From: Ostrinia nubilalis
Taxonomy: Eukaryota > Arthropoda > Insecta > Lepidoptera > Crambidae
DNA: 64,000 nucleotides
Assembly: GCF_963855985.1 (NCBI RefSeq)
Contig: NC_087100.1
Coordinates: 1,151,001 to 1,215,000, forward strand
Reading direction: 5' to 3'
A program made the position numbers and the translations under genes. Positions 20,776 through 33,003 of the stretch are shown here, piece by piece; position 1 is the stretch's first letter; each line of letters begins with the position of its first letter. The notes under the pieces were generated by a model that had not been told where the DNA came from, searched no databases, and worked only from the letters and a program-made list of their open reading frames with translations.

Positions 20776-22540
20776 ACCTTCAGGTTCAATTGTCGTATAA
20801 ACCAAAACCCTACTTTTCAGGAGAGCCAAAAAACGTTTTTTTTTTAATAAAAAAATCGTAACTTTTTTATTTGAGAAGTTCTAAAAAAATTACCAAGAGA
20901 AAACATTTTTCAATTCTTGCGATGAAAAAGTCTAGATATTTAAAAAATGGGCATCTTCAATAGTTTTAAAGTTAGCTTGGAGTTACGTCCTTAAAAAAGG
21001 CACTCGGTGGTTTATACGACCCATTATATTGCACCTAAAAATAACTCTTTACGTCGTATTTGATTTTTTAGTAAACACGAGACTGAAATTGATGGCTTAA
21101 AGACCATTAGATGTAATTTTTTTGGTTTATACACCCATTGATAAAGTGTTTTATTCAAATGTATTATTAAAACTATACTTGTAAATAATGTATTGTTTAC
21201 TATTTCCAGGCTTTTGTTGTTTAGAGAATTTGCACAAAGATATTTAACAGTGTAAAAACTATATTTGGTTGAGGTAGAAATAATAAATTTGCTTGCATAC
21301 GAAAAATAACAAGTTTATTGTTTTTTTTTTACAATTTTGCAGGAAAATTATGGCAAAACTAATAATTTTAAACAAAACTAATCACCATAAATTTTGAACA
21401 AAAAAATACAATTACAGCAAAACATTAAGACAGCTTTCCTGGTTCTCTGCTGACGCATATTGAATTCGTTTGGTTAAATTTTGCATAAAGAGAAGAGCCT
21501 CAGTATGCTCAAGAGAAGGATTTGTAATTTTTTGAGAATTTCTCTAAGGAATTTATATCTTTACAAGAAACCCAAATTTAAATTACAGCTAAAAGTAAAG
21601 GCTAGATGACAAAATTTCCATTATTTGTCCGTCAGACAGATAATTAGAAAATATTAGACTCATATTTTTTATTTTCTTTCATAATTAAATAATAACAGTG
21701 CTACATAGAATTGAAATGGCGCGATACGTCACGTTTGAGTAGAATTTTTATTCAAAAGTGACGTCACGCGACATTTCAACTCAATATAACACTGTAATTA
21801 TTCGATTATGGAAAAAAATATGAGTCTAATATTTTCTAATTATCTGTCTGACGGACTAAACAGAATTTCGATTTCATTACCTAGTCATCATCCCTAATAG
21901 TACTTGTAAAGTAATAAATTATTACAGAGCATATCAAAAGGATATAAATAGCCTTCATGAGCACACTATGGCTTGTTTTCTTTGTTTAAAAGTCTTGAAT
22001 TCATCACATTTAGTCGAGATCAATTCACGAATGTACTGGACCTGGAAAGCAAGCTTATATGTATACCTACCTATCTAGTTATTATCTTTAAAAGTAGAAA
22101 CAATCAACTTTCTTTAACTTTATAATTAAGAAAAACTTACTTACTGTCCATACGATGCAATAAATAAATGAATATGAATATGAAACAGATAATTACCATA
22201 TTGAATACGTGGACTTACGACGTTGGATCCAAATATCTGGCCATATGTCTTTGGGCGTAAAAACCATTTTCAATTACGAGAGAGTTTTACATCCTGGCTT
22301 AAAAAAATGTATGGTTGATACATCTTAGCAAAAATACCAAAAACAAGCGTTCGGTTTTTACATCGTTTATAAGGTATTTATTTATCTTTTAGGCTATAGT
22401 TTTTTGGGGCGTATAAACATTTTTTTAGCGAATTTCAATATATCGAATATACAGCTCGATAGAGAAAAAAATTCTGATTAAAATGGTATATATAACTCAA
22501 TTTGGCCAAAATGGTTTATACGACAATTGAACCTGAAGGT
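20776..22540. mobile_element. TIR-bounded non-autonomous DNA element
   Basis: A perfect 29-bp terminal inverted repeat bounds the element. The left copy at 20776-20804 begins ACCTTCAGGTTCAATTGTCG, and 22512-22540 is its exact inverse. The element is 1,765 bp, AT-rich and has no ORF of note. The 15-bp motif TGGTTTATACG(A/C)CCA and variants occur six times: inside both TIRs and at 21008, 21123, 22252 and 22405. They are direct in the left half and inverted in the right half. Flanking octamers TATCGATA and TGTCGTTA match at 6 of 8 positions, possibly a decayed 8-bp duplication. Superfamily is undetermined. Confidence 0.8.
21602..21885. mobile_element. Nested foldback MITE
   Basis: Arms at about 21602-21740 and 21755-21885 are inverted copies. 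The best block is GTCAGACAGATAATTAGAAA with its complement. ATTAGACTCATATTTTT and a GACGTCACG-type centre are also shared. The arms are diverged by several substitutions and an indel. It sits inside the larger TIR element and probably inserted into it. Confidence 0.75.
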
Positions 22541-25500
22541 GTCGTTATAGTTAAACGGGATACGTAACGGATAAAAGTAATTCATAAGCTCTACATTTAT
22601 TCAACAACAGATATATCAGTACAGGTACGAGAGTATATGCAGTTTTTTTTTAAAAGTGATAATGACAATTTTATTTATGTTGGTTGTTAGTTGTGTTATG
22701 TTGTACTCGTATTTCCAAAAAAGTCTTCAAATAATTTCATCTGATAACTCAAGCATTTTATGAAGCGTTAATAAATAATGCTTTCATGCTTTACCAACTA
22801 GCTTGAAAATTCATCGATTCGACATAATTAGACTCTACCCACCACTACGCTCCAAGGGTATTCCGCACAAGTAATCATTTGTCTACTTGACTAAACTGAA
22901 TTATATTATTTTTATTATTAAATAATAATGCGCGCAATAATTGAAGGCTGCCGGATCGCGGCTTCTGTTCTAACCCGACTCATTGCTTCGCTTATTCGAC
23001 TCATCGTTGTTAAGGGGGAGATCTGAGGTGAAGGTTTTATTATTTAATAAATTATAATTGATTGAAGTGATAGAAGATGGTGCAACTGAGAAGTTAATTA
23101 TGTATGGTGACTACTGACAATAGCAGTGATTTACGCACACGCACAAAAGTGCGTAGCGACTACAAAATAAATATTTATCTGGATAGAAATATAACTGTTA
23201 TAGTATAGGCGTGCATCAGGTACCTAAAAACACTTCAATATACGTAAACAAAAACATCGGTCCCATTAAACGATATGAATGTAAGTTTTTTATCTACAAA
23301 CTGCGTGGGCCTCGCGGCATTTTTGCGCTCCTAACTCTACATTGAAGTATTTGCTACAAGGCTCAGTCAGAAATTAATTCATAAACTAAACGTTTATTTG
23401 GTACTTCACATAGCTTCAAGTGGAAAACAAAATCTGGCGCAACAATTAACATCCACATCACAACTGCGCCTTAACACCCGGTTATTAGATTACGAATGAG
23501 ATCTCATACAGTGGCCGGCGGTTCGCACGATATTTACTCGTGCCGTGCCGTGACGTGCCGGCCGCCTCAATTACCAAGATTCGATTATGCCGATGATATA
23601 TTTGTTTGGGAAGGCTCGGATGCATCTGCGATTCGATTCCGCGCGGAATTATGTGACCTGGTTCCCGATTGTGGAGATTTGTTCAGGTCTTGGCTTATTT
23701 GCATTGGTATAAGATTGGGATTTGATTGAGTACCTAATCTGTTGGCTATTTTTTGGCTAAGCCTATTTGACTGCCTCGCTTTCATGTTTCAGTCTTTCAC
23801 TAATTAAAGCAAAAGGTTTCATTTTTGGATGCAAAGACACCAGGTATATCTGACAACTCTGCGCATATAGGAGCTTTCCAGTAAAATAATTCAGTAAATT
23901 ATTTCAGACACTTCCGTTATCAAAATTTCAGGAACGCTCCTAATTACATTTCACGAAATAAGCTCATGTATCCTTTGGTGGCCCTCTCTAAATCAAGTCA
24001 CTGATGGATGGGTCTACAGTTGTGTTATTTGCCTATTACAAATAATTTATGGCCACGATCGATCCGCCAAGATCGGAACAGCAGAGAAGAGCTACGTAGT
24101 TTATTAACTCTTATATTGCTCGGTGGCACTACTGCCTAAAATTACTACCTAACGCCGTCCAAACGGACCCATCATTTAAAGTAGTTCTGAAACATTATGT
24201 AGATTGATGACCAGACAATTTGCTTCTAAAATGTACAATTTACATTCATGATTCTATAAAAAAAAGTATTAAACGTTTCGCATCACCATACAGGGTGTTT
24301 TTACCATAATGATGCCCCATCGCGCCCAAAACGTGGGCCATTAAAAACAATATACCGAATCGGCCGGTCGTAGTAATAACAGTTTTTGAATTGATTTAAA
24401 ATTTCACAGATTATTACTTGAGGTGCGTGAGAGGGCGCCGAGGTGAAGTGGACTGTCGTATTGCAAATAGATGTTTAGTTTTGGCGTGTGTGTAGGTATT
24501 TATGATGCGTTGTATGTATTTTTATAGAGGTGCACAGGCGTTGAGAGCAGTCTTATACCTACTATTAGGAATTTAGATCTTGAAAAAATATCCCTGAAAA
24601 AAAATATCCCTACCTCTCTATTGAGAAGACATTTTCCATGTTTCCACTAGAAATTATTTATAGGTTTTCTTTTTAATTACAGATGGGATATACCAGAGCA
24701 GATTATGAGTAAGCATTTTCCGTAGTATAAACGTCAGTCGATTTAACGACAATCTCCTTGTTGAAATTTCCCTAATATTGCTGGTTTTCATGTTTTTACT
24801 GTCCGCTTTATACCTTGGCACTCCATATAAAGTCCACTCTCGATAAAGTCTAAAAATGCTCAGTCCTGCATTTTAGTACTTAATTATGACTAAATGAAGT
24901 TGAAAATGATACCTATTTTTGTCATAATAAAGATTACAAAACCTTAATATAATAATGCCTCAGTAATGTCAAACACCTTTATCGGACATACCTGGAAATC
25001 TCAAAACATTTTAGAACACCACGGAAATAAGTATTCCTAATCACAGGAACTATGGGTCAGCAAAGTGCCCCCGAAACGACACCTGGATCCCTAAACAATT
25101 TTAACCGGCGAATGCAACCCTCAACTACTTGACCCGACCTCCGTCGCTTCCGATGTTACCAAACCATTATCATTACACGAAATTAGTATTATTTGTTACC
25201 ATCGTCTGCGCAGGAAATTTCGTTATTTATAGCTTACTCGGAGGTCGATAGAGAACTTAATGAGGGGTGAAACGATATACAACTCTGACCTTTAAGGTCG
25301 AATCGAATTAGTTGTGGAGATAAATCTGAATCGGTAATTTTATTATGTGCAGATGTAAGGATGTGTGTGTTGCAGCGCGGTTTCATGACGTGCATCGTAC
25401 AGCAAAAATGGCGTTCGAAGCATTGCAAGCTCTATGAAATTGTAGTAGCTATTTGTTTAGAGAGAAGTGTGGTGATTTGCACCGTAATATTGAAGCATAA

Positions 25501-25689
25501 TATACAGTAAGTATAACGCAGCCTTAGGAATGTAAAAAATTAAGATGCAATTACAATAAGAGCAGTTTTTAGAAAAGAAAAGAATGGGTGTGAATCTACA
25601 TAAGTTAACCTTTCTCTCATTTTGGTAATATTATGTACTATATCTAAGTAATTTGAATTGAAATCTTGATAAATAAATAAAAAAAAAAT
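22541..25689. other. Non-coding stretch
   Basis: There is no gene I can defend across about 3.1 kb. ORFs at 23496-23785 run in both strands over the same GC-richer patch without motifs. A weak candidate micro-exon, discussed in the findings, is at 24683-24708. Confidence 0.4.
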
Positions 25690-25805
25690 AGCCTTGGATA
25701 CTTTACACTACGCTACGTTTCTAATCCCAAACTAAGCAAAGCTTGTACTATGGGTACTAGACAACGGTTATAAACATACTTAAATACTTATTTTTTGTAA
25801 ATAGG
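25690..25805. repeat. Dispersed repeat, copy 2 of the 17687 type
   Basis: It contains TACACTACGCTACGTTTCTA, CCCAAACTAAGCAAAGCTTG and GGGTACTAGACAACGGTTAT, collinear with 17700-17800. It directly abuts the 3' end of the minus-strand SINE. Confidence 0.55.
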
Positions 25806-25809
25806 TAGG

Positions 25810-26062
25810 TTTTTTTTTTAATCTCCGGCTGAAATTGCCGGAGTTCGGTTTCAGACAAAACAATTTGTTGAGTATTAAATCAATAATGTATTCTTTTTAG
25901 AGCAAGTGGTGGTAGTTTCTCGCTATACATAGTAACACCCAGACCCATCACAAAATTTAAAATTCATCAACCATCATTTCAATTTCTGCCCGGCCGGGAA
26001 TCGAACCAGGAACCTCTCGGCATAGTAGTCCGTTTCCGAACCACTATACTAAACGGCCGACA
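25810..26062 (-). mobile_element. tRNA-derived SINE
   Basis: On the minus strand the element starts with a tRNA-like head. A-box-like TAGTATAGTGG is the complement of 26041-26051, and a perfect B box GGTTCGATTCC is the complement of 25997-26007. The body ends in CGGCTGAAATTGCCGG-like hairpin DNA and poly(A), seen as poly(T) at 25810-25819. The tRNA-like part does not close into a convincing acceptor stem, so it is a SINE and not a functional tRNA. A headless copy lies at 58897-59005. Confidence 0.75.
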
Positions 26063-26072
26063 AGCTGTTTTT

Positions 26073-27187
26073 CTATACAGTGTGAGTCACGTTAAAGTGT
26101 ACATATGAAAATAGATGAAACTAGACCTATTTTTATCGACAAAAAAGAGGTCAAAAATTTTTTGAGATTTTTTTTTTAATTTTTTATAGAATTTTTTTTC
26201 TTCCAATTACTTATCGTAAAGAAAACGTAATAACTTTTAAACTAAGAGGTATATCCTGATAAAATAAAAACAGTAATAATGCTTAATAACAGACAATACC
26301 AAAAAAATACATAAAATACATAAAAAAGGCCAACAAATAATAAAAAATGATACTTTTTGAAAAAAATCTGCTTTTAAATTCGTGTTTTTTTGGTTATTTG
26401 ATAAATTTCTCCAAAAAATGCCCCTATAACCGGTGGTTTTTATTACTTTGTATTATTCTCTATCGTATTACCTTCGTAAAACCAAAAATCGCATGTCTCT
26501 ATCCCTATCACAACGTTTGCAATGATCGTTTGAACTAAGCCTCTCCGGGCGCGCCATTCAACGCTTCGTTAACAACGAAACTGAAAATGGCTCTAGATTT
26601 GTTATTTTGATAAAGACAAGTTAGATTTCAAATAAAAACAAAAGATTTCGAAGTAAAATAAGCATTTTAGTTAAAATTAAAATTGTGTCTAACTGTAGCG
26701 GAGAATAATGTTGTGGCAGGCCTTTGTTCAAACGATCATAGAAAATGTTGTTATAGGGATAGAGACATGCGATTTTTGGTTTTATAAAGATAATACGATA
26801 GAGAATAATACAAAGTAATAAAAACCACCTATTATACGGGCATTTTTTGGAGAAATTTATCAAATAACCAAAAAAACACGAATTTTACAGCAGATTTTTT
26901 TCAAAAAGTATCATTTTTTATTATTTGTTGGCCTTTTTTGTGTATTTTATGTATTTTTTTAGTATCGCCTATTATTTATCATTATTACTGTTTTTATTTT
27001 ATCAGGATATACCGCTTAGTTTAAAAGTTATTACGTTTTCTTTACAATAAGTAATTGGAAGAAAAAATAATCTATAAAAAATTTAAAAAAAATCTCAAAA
27101 ATTTTTTGACCTCTTTTTTGTCGATAAAAATAGGTCTAGTTTCATCTATTTTCATATGTACACTTTAACGTGACTCACACTGTATAG
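26073..27187. mobile_element. 1.1-kb near-perfect palindrome (long-TIR foldback element)
   Basis: The left arm (26073 to ~26550) and right arm (~26718 to 27187) are inverted copies, by eye above 90% identical for roughly 470 bp. They surround a ~170-bp unique centre. The ends read CTATACAGTGTGAGTCACG and its complement. The terminal TATA could include a TA target duplication, as in Tc1/mariner elements. Two mirror ORFs, one per arm (26347-26538 plus, 26621-26863 minus), encode the same Lys/Tyr/Ile-rich peptide only because the arms are copies. No transposase is present. Transcription through it would give a long hairpin RNA. Confidence 0.9.
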
Positions 27188-30100
27188 GTTTTTATTAACT
27201 ATGTTTCATTTTGACCACTTTCTATCTCATTTACTTGCCATAATATCATTAAAATATAATCACAACGTTTCCCACCATAAAATGCTCCATATCTCTAAAG
27301 AAACAGACAGAGCCTATTACCGACCTACAATCGCACTCATACGCAAGAAAGCCGGGCAAATTACACATAAAACCGATTTGCGATCCAGTGTTGCCAGTTA
27401 ATGTTGTAATAAATCCCAAATAAATCTCAGCAGTGCTGTGCTGAGGTATTCAGAGAGGTTTACGTGGAATTTGAGTGAAACAATCGAGTACGCTGTTATT
27501 TAATCGATGACAAAGTTTAATCAAAATCGATTACCTACCAAAAGATGTCCACTGTGCTGGAAAAAATTAAAAAGATCTAAAAAGTTAAATCTTTACCAAA
27601 ACAAAGATTGTTGATTTCTGAAAAGTTTTGAAATATTTTACAAGATTCTAAATTAAAACTACACAGACTTTCTTCATACTTAAGTAGCGTTGAATATCAT
27701 TTAAATAAACTAAAAAATAATTACTGGTTTTATCAAAAACATGCAATTAAATTGTAGACCAAATTTAAAAAAAACTACTCTCAATATTAATTCAACTCGA
27801 TCAATAACAATCGAGTCTGTTATTAAATCGAGTTTACAGAACATCACTAAATCTAAGTCGCGTCCACACCCCGGGTGGTCTTATTACGTGAAAAAACCTG
27901 CCATAAATATAAGTTCTATTGTAACAATTAAGTAGGCGCTGACAATAAATAATTGGTGCGTATAAATCAACACGTAATTGTGCGCATTGACAGCTATAGT
28001 GATCTGAATTGTGTGGCCACGGGCTTAAAAAGATGTGATTTGCAACGGATTGTGTTTTGTGTTTGTGCGTGTATTGATATTGTTGTTGGATAAATGAGTG
28101 GAGTTTTCATTATGCAGTTTCAAATGTGCGTCTTGAAGGAAGGTTTTGCTAATGAGAAAGATTTGGTGCTAGAGATACATTTCCAGGACATAATTGTTTT
28201 ATTAGTTCTAAGAACCTTAGATGTTTTTTATCCACAACCAGGAAGCTCTTGCCCTGTATCTTACTATCTAGTTACTTTTTTTCTATTGTTGTAACAACTG
28301 AAGCCAAGAACCCAACTTCGGGGTCTAAAATCTAAGTCTAATCTAAATCTTTTATCGTGTGAGTTTTAGCAACTAAAATCATTAAAGTGTGCTAATTTTA
28401 TGGCCATTAGGTATGAACCTAAAAATGGGAGTGGTCAATTTAGGAACAATAAAAGTAAATAATGTAACCTCAGCATAAACTAACATTTTAGTTCAAACCC
28501 ATAATCTTCACGTTCCATCTCTCTCCGCAAAAACTAAACCGCAGATCAAACAAAAGGGTACAATACAAGTCACAGGTTACCGCAGAATCGAACCTGGGAC
28601 TTTTTGCCGATAAACCGGCGAGTAAACATCGCGGGAGACAAAAACAGGGCGCGTCGTAAACGCCGATAGCGCACGCGCACGCAAAAAGTTTCAAGTGAAC
28701 ATGGAACTACGAAAACGGGGCTTAGATCGGAGTTTCTTGCCAAAACCAAGAATACACTTGTTTCTGTTCGTCATAAAAGATTCTAGATGTTCTTTTCCCA
28801 GATCTAATCCCTCTTTGGGTACGTACCTACCCACTACTTATGTAAGTATGTACTTAAATATATGTACTATGCAATAGACTTAAAACGTCACAACATGAAT
28901 TACAAGAAAGGATTCAAGCCTGATTGGAATACTGACCTAATTGCATTGCCTAATGCATCGGCAATTTTCAGGTGTTTCGAATGTCTATAATCGATGATGA
29001 TCAAACAAGTTCGATTGATCTCTTTAAAAAAATCAGATAAACCTAGATATTAAAAATTTCAGAGTTCCCAGCTTCGTAGCTCTCACTACCAGCAGATCGG
29101 GAGTACACTTGCGGTGCAAATAACTCACATTCGCGTTGAGGACGCTTCGACATGGCCGCCGACCGCAGCCGATGTGCGGCCATAACGAAACACGAGATGC
29201 TAACACAGTGGGGCTGTATACGAATGGGACTTAAATTCTTGCAGAACTTTTTCAGTGCCCTTTTTGCTAGCAGAATAGTAAATAACAGAAATGTGTGATG
29301 ATGAAAACTCTTTCTTGGCTATTGACTCTCTTGTTTATATTTATTAGCCCCAATTTGAGAAAAATACTTAAGCTGTTCTAAGTAAACAAAAAATATTATT
29401 ATTATACCTGATGGAACGGAATGATCATGCCGAAGGTGGAAGCGAGTTTCTGGAATCCTCAACCACAGAGGAACTGACTATCTTACCTTCAACTGACACA
29501 ATACAACAACAGGGTTAGATAAGATAGAGGTAGCTATAGCTAGCCAGTTTAGCGAAAAAAAAAATAACTTAAGAAATGAATTAATAGATACAGAATATCA
29601 ATAAATAGATAGTATTGAAATATTTCAATTCTATGATTTGTAAGAAGCCGGTAATACGGGTTCAGGTTTGTAAACTAAAACAAACCTAAACTATAATGAC
29701 ACACTCAAGTCGGCGCTCGCGCAATTGAAGTTGCACTGACTTATGCAAATATCAAACGTAATGTGCGAATCTGATGCTATAGGTGAGGCAGAACTGTGTG
29801 AAATGTCAGATCAGTTGTGATGATTCAGATCGAGATTGTGACATGGAATCTATTAAATTCAATGTTCGCATGCGGATAGGAATGTAAATCGTTTATAGAT
29901 ATTGAAGGTTTTGTTGGTATCTACAAAGCCTTTTTTGATTGATTAGGTATTAAATAATAAATTGTCGCAACAATTAATGAATCTCCTGTAAGTATTTCGT
30001 TACTGTTGCTTATCGAACTAACAGTCAGTTTGATGTAGATATCAACCTATTGAATATTAGAGCATATACAAAAAGTATTTTAGGTGAATTTAATTCAAAA

Positions 30101-30629
30101 ATCTTGTCCATGGAGGTGTTCATTCTTCCACTGGAATATGGAGGCTTCTTATCTCTATCGTGTGTTGTAACAACCTAGATCATCCTCAAATTAAGATTTA
30201 ATTAACTAAATCTGATTGCATAATTCTACATACTATGATATCATTTGAGTCAACACAACTGGGTAGACCTTTAGATAGCGATGTGATGATGCAGTCAGAA
30301 AAAAAAATATATCGTCATTCGTCAGCCTAACAGGTCGGAAAGCGTGGGATACACTGTTCTTGCCAATTCGTAATCTATAAATCTGCAATCTGCTCTAAAA
30401 GTCAAAGCAATTACGTTATTAAAAATAAATACAACTATTTACAAATATTTGCTTGCCTTTCAAACGACTTTCTAATAAAAAGTATTGCCTATAACCGCAG
30501 TGATTTCACAAAAGTGCGTGAATCCCAACTTAATGTCGATTACTCAGGAGAACCGGCCAATAACCTGCCACGCCCAGATGGGCATGCCATTTTAGGGTTC
30601 CGTACCCAAAGGTTACCACAGAGTACGCA
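27188..30629. other. Non-coding stretch
   Basis: No supported gene is present. A tRNA-like B box on the minus strand (GGTTCGATTC at about 28585) has no matching A box or fold. ORFs at 27201, 27741, 28094, 28488 and 28695 lack motifs. A short block at 29400-29520 (CTCAACCACAGAGGAACTGA) looks like a dispersed repeat, but no second copy is seen here. Confidence 0.35.
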
Positions 30630-30741
30630 CTTGTTGGACAGACGATCCAGTAAAGGTCGCGAGAAGCACCTGCATGCAGCGCTGGACGGGTCGTCGTGGA
30701 AACCCTTTGTCCAGCAGTGGACGTCCTTTGGTTGAAACGAA
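30630..30741 (+). mobile_element. RTE-like LINE 3' fragment
   Basis: It encodes a shifted WTDDP-KV block and then, in another frame, SSWKPFVQQWTSFG with its stop at 30733-30735. It ends GGTTGAAACGAACC. It is 5'-truncated with at least one internal deletion. Confidence 0.7.
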
Positions 30742-32467
30742 CCTACAGGGTGACAATGGGACTCTAATATGTAGGTAATAAGCCTTTGACGATTAAACTT
30801 TGACGTTCATTCGTCTTTATGTTAAGTTACGAAAAAAGTACGGAATTTTATACGTTTGATCAATTCAAACTTGCCGGTTTGTTTAAAAACAATAAATATA
30901 CCATCGTTTAACTAGTACTGTTACACTTAACTGGTCGTTAAACGGAATTAACAACCGAAATATCAATCGGTACATTAATTGACCAGAAACATTCTCACGA
31001 AAAAAACATAGATATGTGTTTGATACGATTTTTTTGTTTCGCAGCTACAAGGAAAAGGCGTGCGCGCATCGCGATGTAACTCGTTGGTCTAATTTTTGTG
31101 TCGAATAATTATTATAGTCGGGACTGTTATAATTGATGCTTATCGACATGTTTGTGGTCATATGTTACTTTGTATTGCTTTGGTATTGAGGGTCATTGGT
31201 TACGAAATATTCTGTGGTCAGGAAACAAAATAATTCAACGACAAAATTGTCACTATCCAAGTATTTGTTGGAAATGTGTGTTCTTAATGCATTTATAGCA
31301 TCTTCCTACTGGAAAAGGTTAAATCCCTAAATCCGTAGTAATGCCAGTCCTAAAAACGATACCCATAGAAATAATTCTACATTAATGATGTCTTTTATAG
31401 ATCTCATATTATTTGTTTATTTAAAACTGTGCTACATTTGAGATCTCAATGATCCGTATTAAAGACTAGAATAGTTGGTATGTATTATATGGTATTCTTA
31501 CAGGGTGGCATATAAAAGTGCCAGTTTATTTACGTTTACATATTACGAAACACAGAGATGCACCGAGATAAATGTATTCCCAAAAAGCAAAGTAAAATCA
31601 TTGTAATTAAATGTGATTCCATGAAACAAACTAATTGGTAGGCGGACACGTTACATATTGTATGTAATACTTACTTACCTACACGAAGATTTTCAAGTAT
31701 CCAAGTTACTTCTCAACATGTCAGTTTCAAAATTACGGCCGCATTTAAACAATAATTAAGCAATCAGCAAAAATCTCGTCAAACTGTTGATACAGTTATT
31801 CACGACTTCAAAAAAATGACGCCATTTCAACTTAAACAAATTACTACGCTAACAAGGTTTTCTTCTCTGTCCCAAAACTTAATCACAACCTTATTCCGTT
31901 AAAATAAGATTTACTTTCAAATATCTTTTTAAATGTAGCCAGCAATCGGCAAACGAGGTAATCGTTCATATTTCGAACAGTCAAATATTTAAATTTGAAA
32001 ATGGAACTTTCCCCACGGGTAAGTTCGTTTTTTGACAAACCAAATTATTTTTTCGACACGAATACGAGATGGGCGTTCGGAATTCAATTTGCGAGTGCCT
32101 TGTTTATTTTTTGGAAAAAGTTGGCACTTGTTAAAAATTAAAGAGCTCGTAGGCCATCGAACGTAAAAACACCTTTATGGCAAAGTTGTTTGGAGTGAGA
32201 GATACTCATGGAAGATCTGGGTTCGATTGCCAGATGCATAGGTACGTAGGAGGCAGACATAACTGTAGGTAAGCTCATTTCATACTAGTATTTTTTTCTA
32301 TTTTGGACTATAATAGATATTGTAGGCGGAATTAACCTAAATGTGAAAATTATTTATAATTCGTGATTCGGTCCTTCGGATGGTGCCTTAGGCCGTCAGT
32401 CTGATTAAGCCATGTCAGACTGGTATAGCGATTTATTAGAAAATAACCTCCTAGTTTATCAGTTCGT
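30742..32467. other. Non-coding stretch
   Basis: No gene or repeat is recognised. A strong-looking 3' splice site (TTTTTTGTTTCGCAG, ending at 31044) precedes 20 open codons and a stop, but no matching donor or upstream exon is visible. Confidence 0.35.
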
Positions 32468-32664
32468 TCACTGAAGGACCGCGACCACGAGCCGAAAGAC
32501 GTAGCGTAGGCAGGCCTTCCACTAGGTGGACCGACGATCTGGTGAAGGTCGCGGGAGGTGCCTGGATGCGAGCGGCGCAGGATCGGTCTTCGTGGAAATC
32601 CTTGGGGGAGGCCTCTGTCCAGCAGTGGACGTCTTTCGGCTGAAATGAACCTCACTGAAGGACC
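32468..32664 (+). mobile_element. RTE-like LINE tail with 13-bp target duplication
   Basis: The insertion at 32481-32651 is flanked by TCACTGAAGGACC at 32468-32480 and 32652-32664. Its single open frame encodes VGRPSTRWTDDLVKVAGGAW, then MRAAQDRSSWKSL and EASVQQWTSFG before the stop. These are the last ~50 residues of the polymerase ORF without disabling changes. It is a clean, strongly truncated and fairly young insertion. Confidence 0.88.
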
Positions 32665-32960
32665 AGTTCACTTTGCGCTCTTAATTCGCAATATAAATTA
32701 ATTTACTTACATTTCGTGCTGTGAAGCTCGAAGTGCTGCACTCCTGCGCATGTCGGTAGCCGAGGGCTACGTATTGTCTCCCTGCGTGGCGCTTATACAA
32801 CTTTTGTGGAAATGTATAGAGCTGATAATGCCTGGCTTCATTTATTGATTTTTAAAATATTACTTAACATTGAGCTCATTTTTCTTTTTTAATAAAGTGT
32901 CTCAAATGGTTATTGCATTGTAAATATCTAATACTAGTAAACTTAAATTGAAAACTATCG

Positions 32961-33003
32961 TAATGCAGGACAAGTCGTCATGGAAATCTTTGGTTGAAAC
33001 GGA
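32961..33003 (+). mobile_element. Internally deleted RTE-like scrap
   Basis: CAGGACAAGTCGTCATGGAA followed by ATCTTTGGTTGAAACGGA joins two parts of the RTE tail that are normally ~35 bases apart. It is the smallest remnant of the family I could recognise. Confidence 0.5.

Noticed and set aside
23496..23785. Overlapping ORFs on both strands in a GC-richer patch
   Set aside because: No motif, no splice sites that join them to anything, and neither strand is favoured.
25987..26061. Minus-strand tRNA gene
   Set aside because: A and B boxes are present, but the acceptor stem does not pair well and the sequence continues into a SINE body with a poly(A) end.
26347..26863. Two small conserved proteins on opposite strands
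   Set aside because: They are the same sequence because they lie in the two arms of a palindrome. Composition is AT-driven and no motif is seen.
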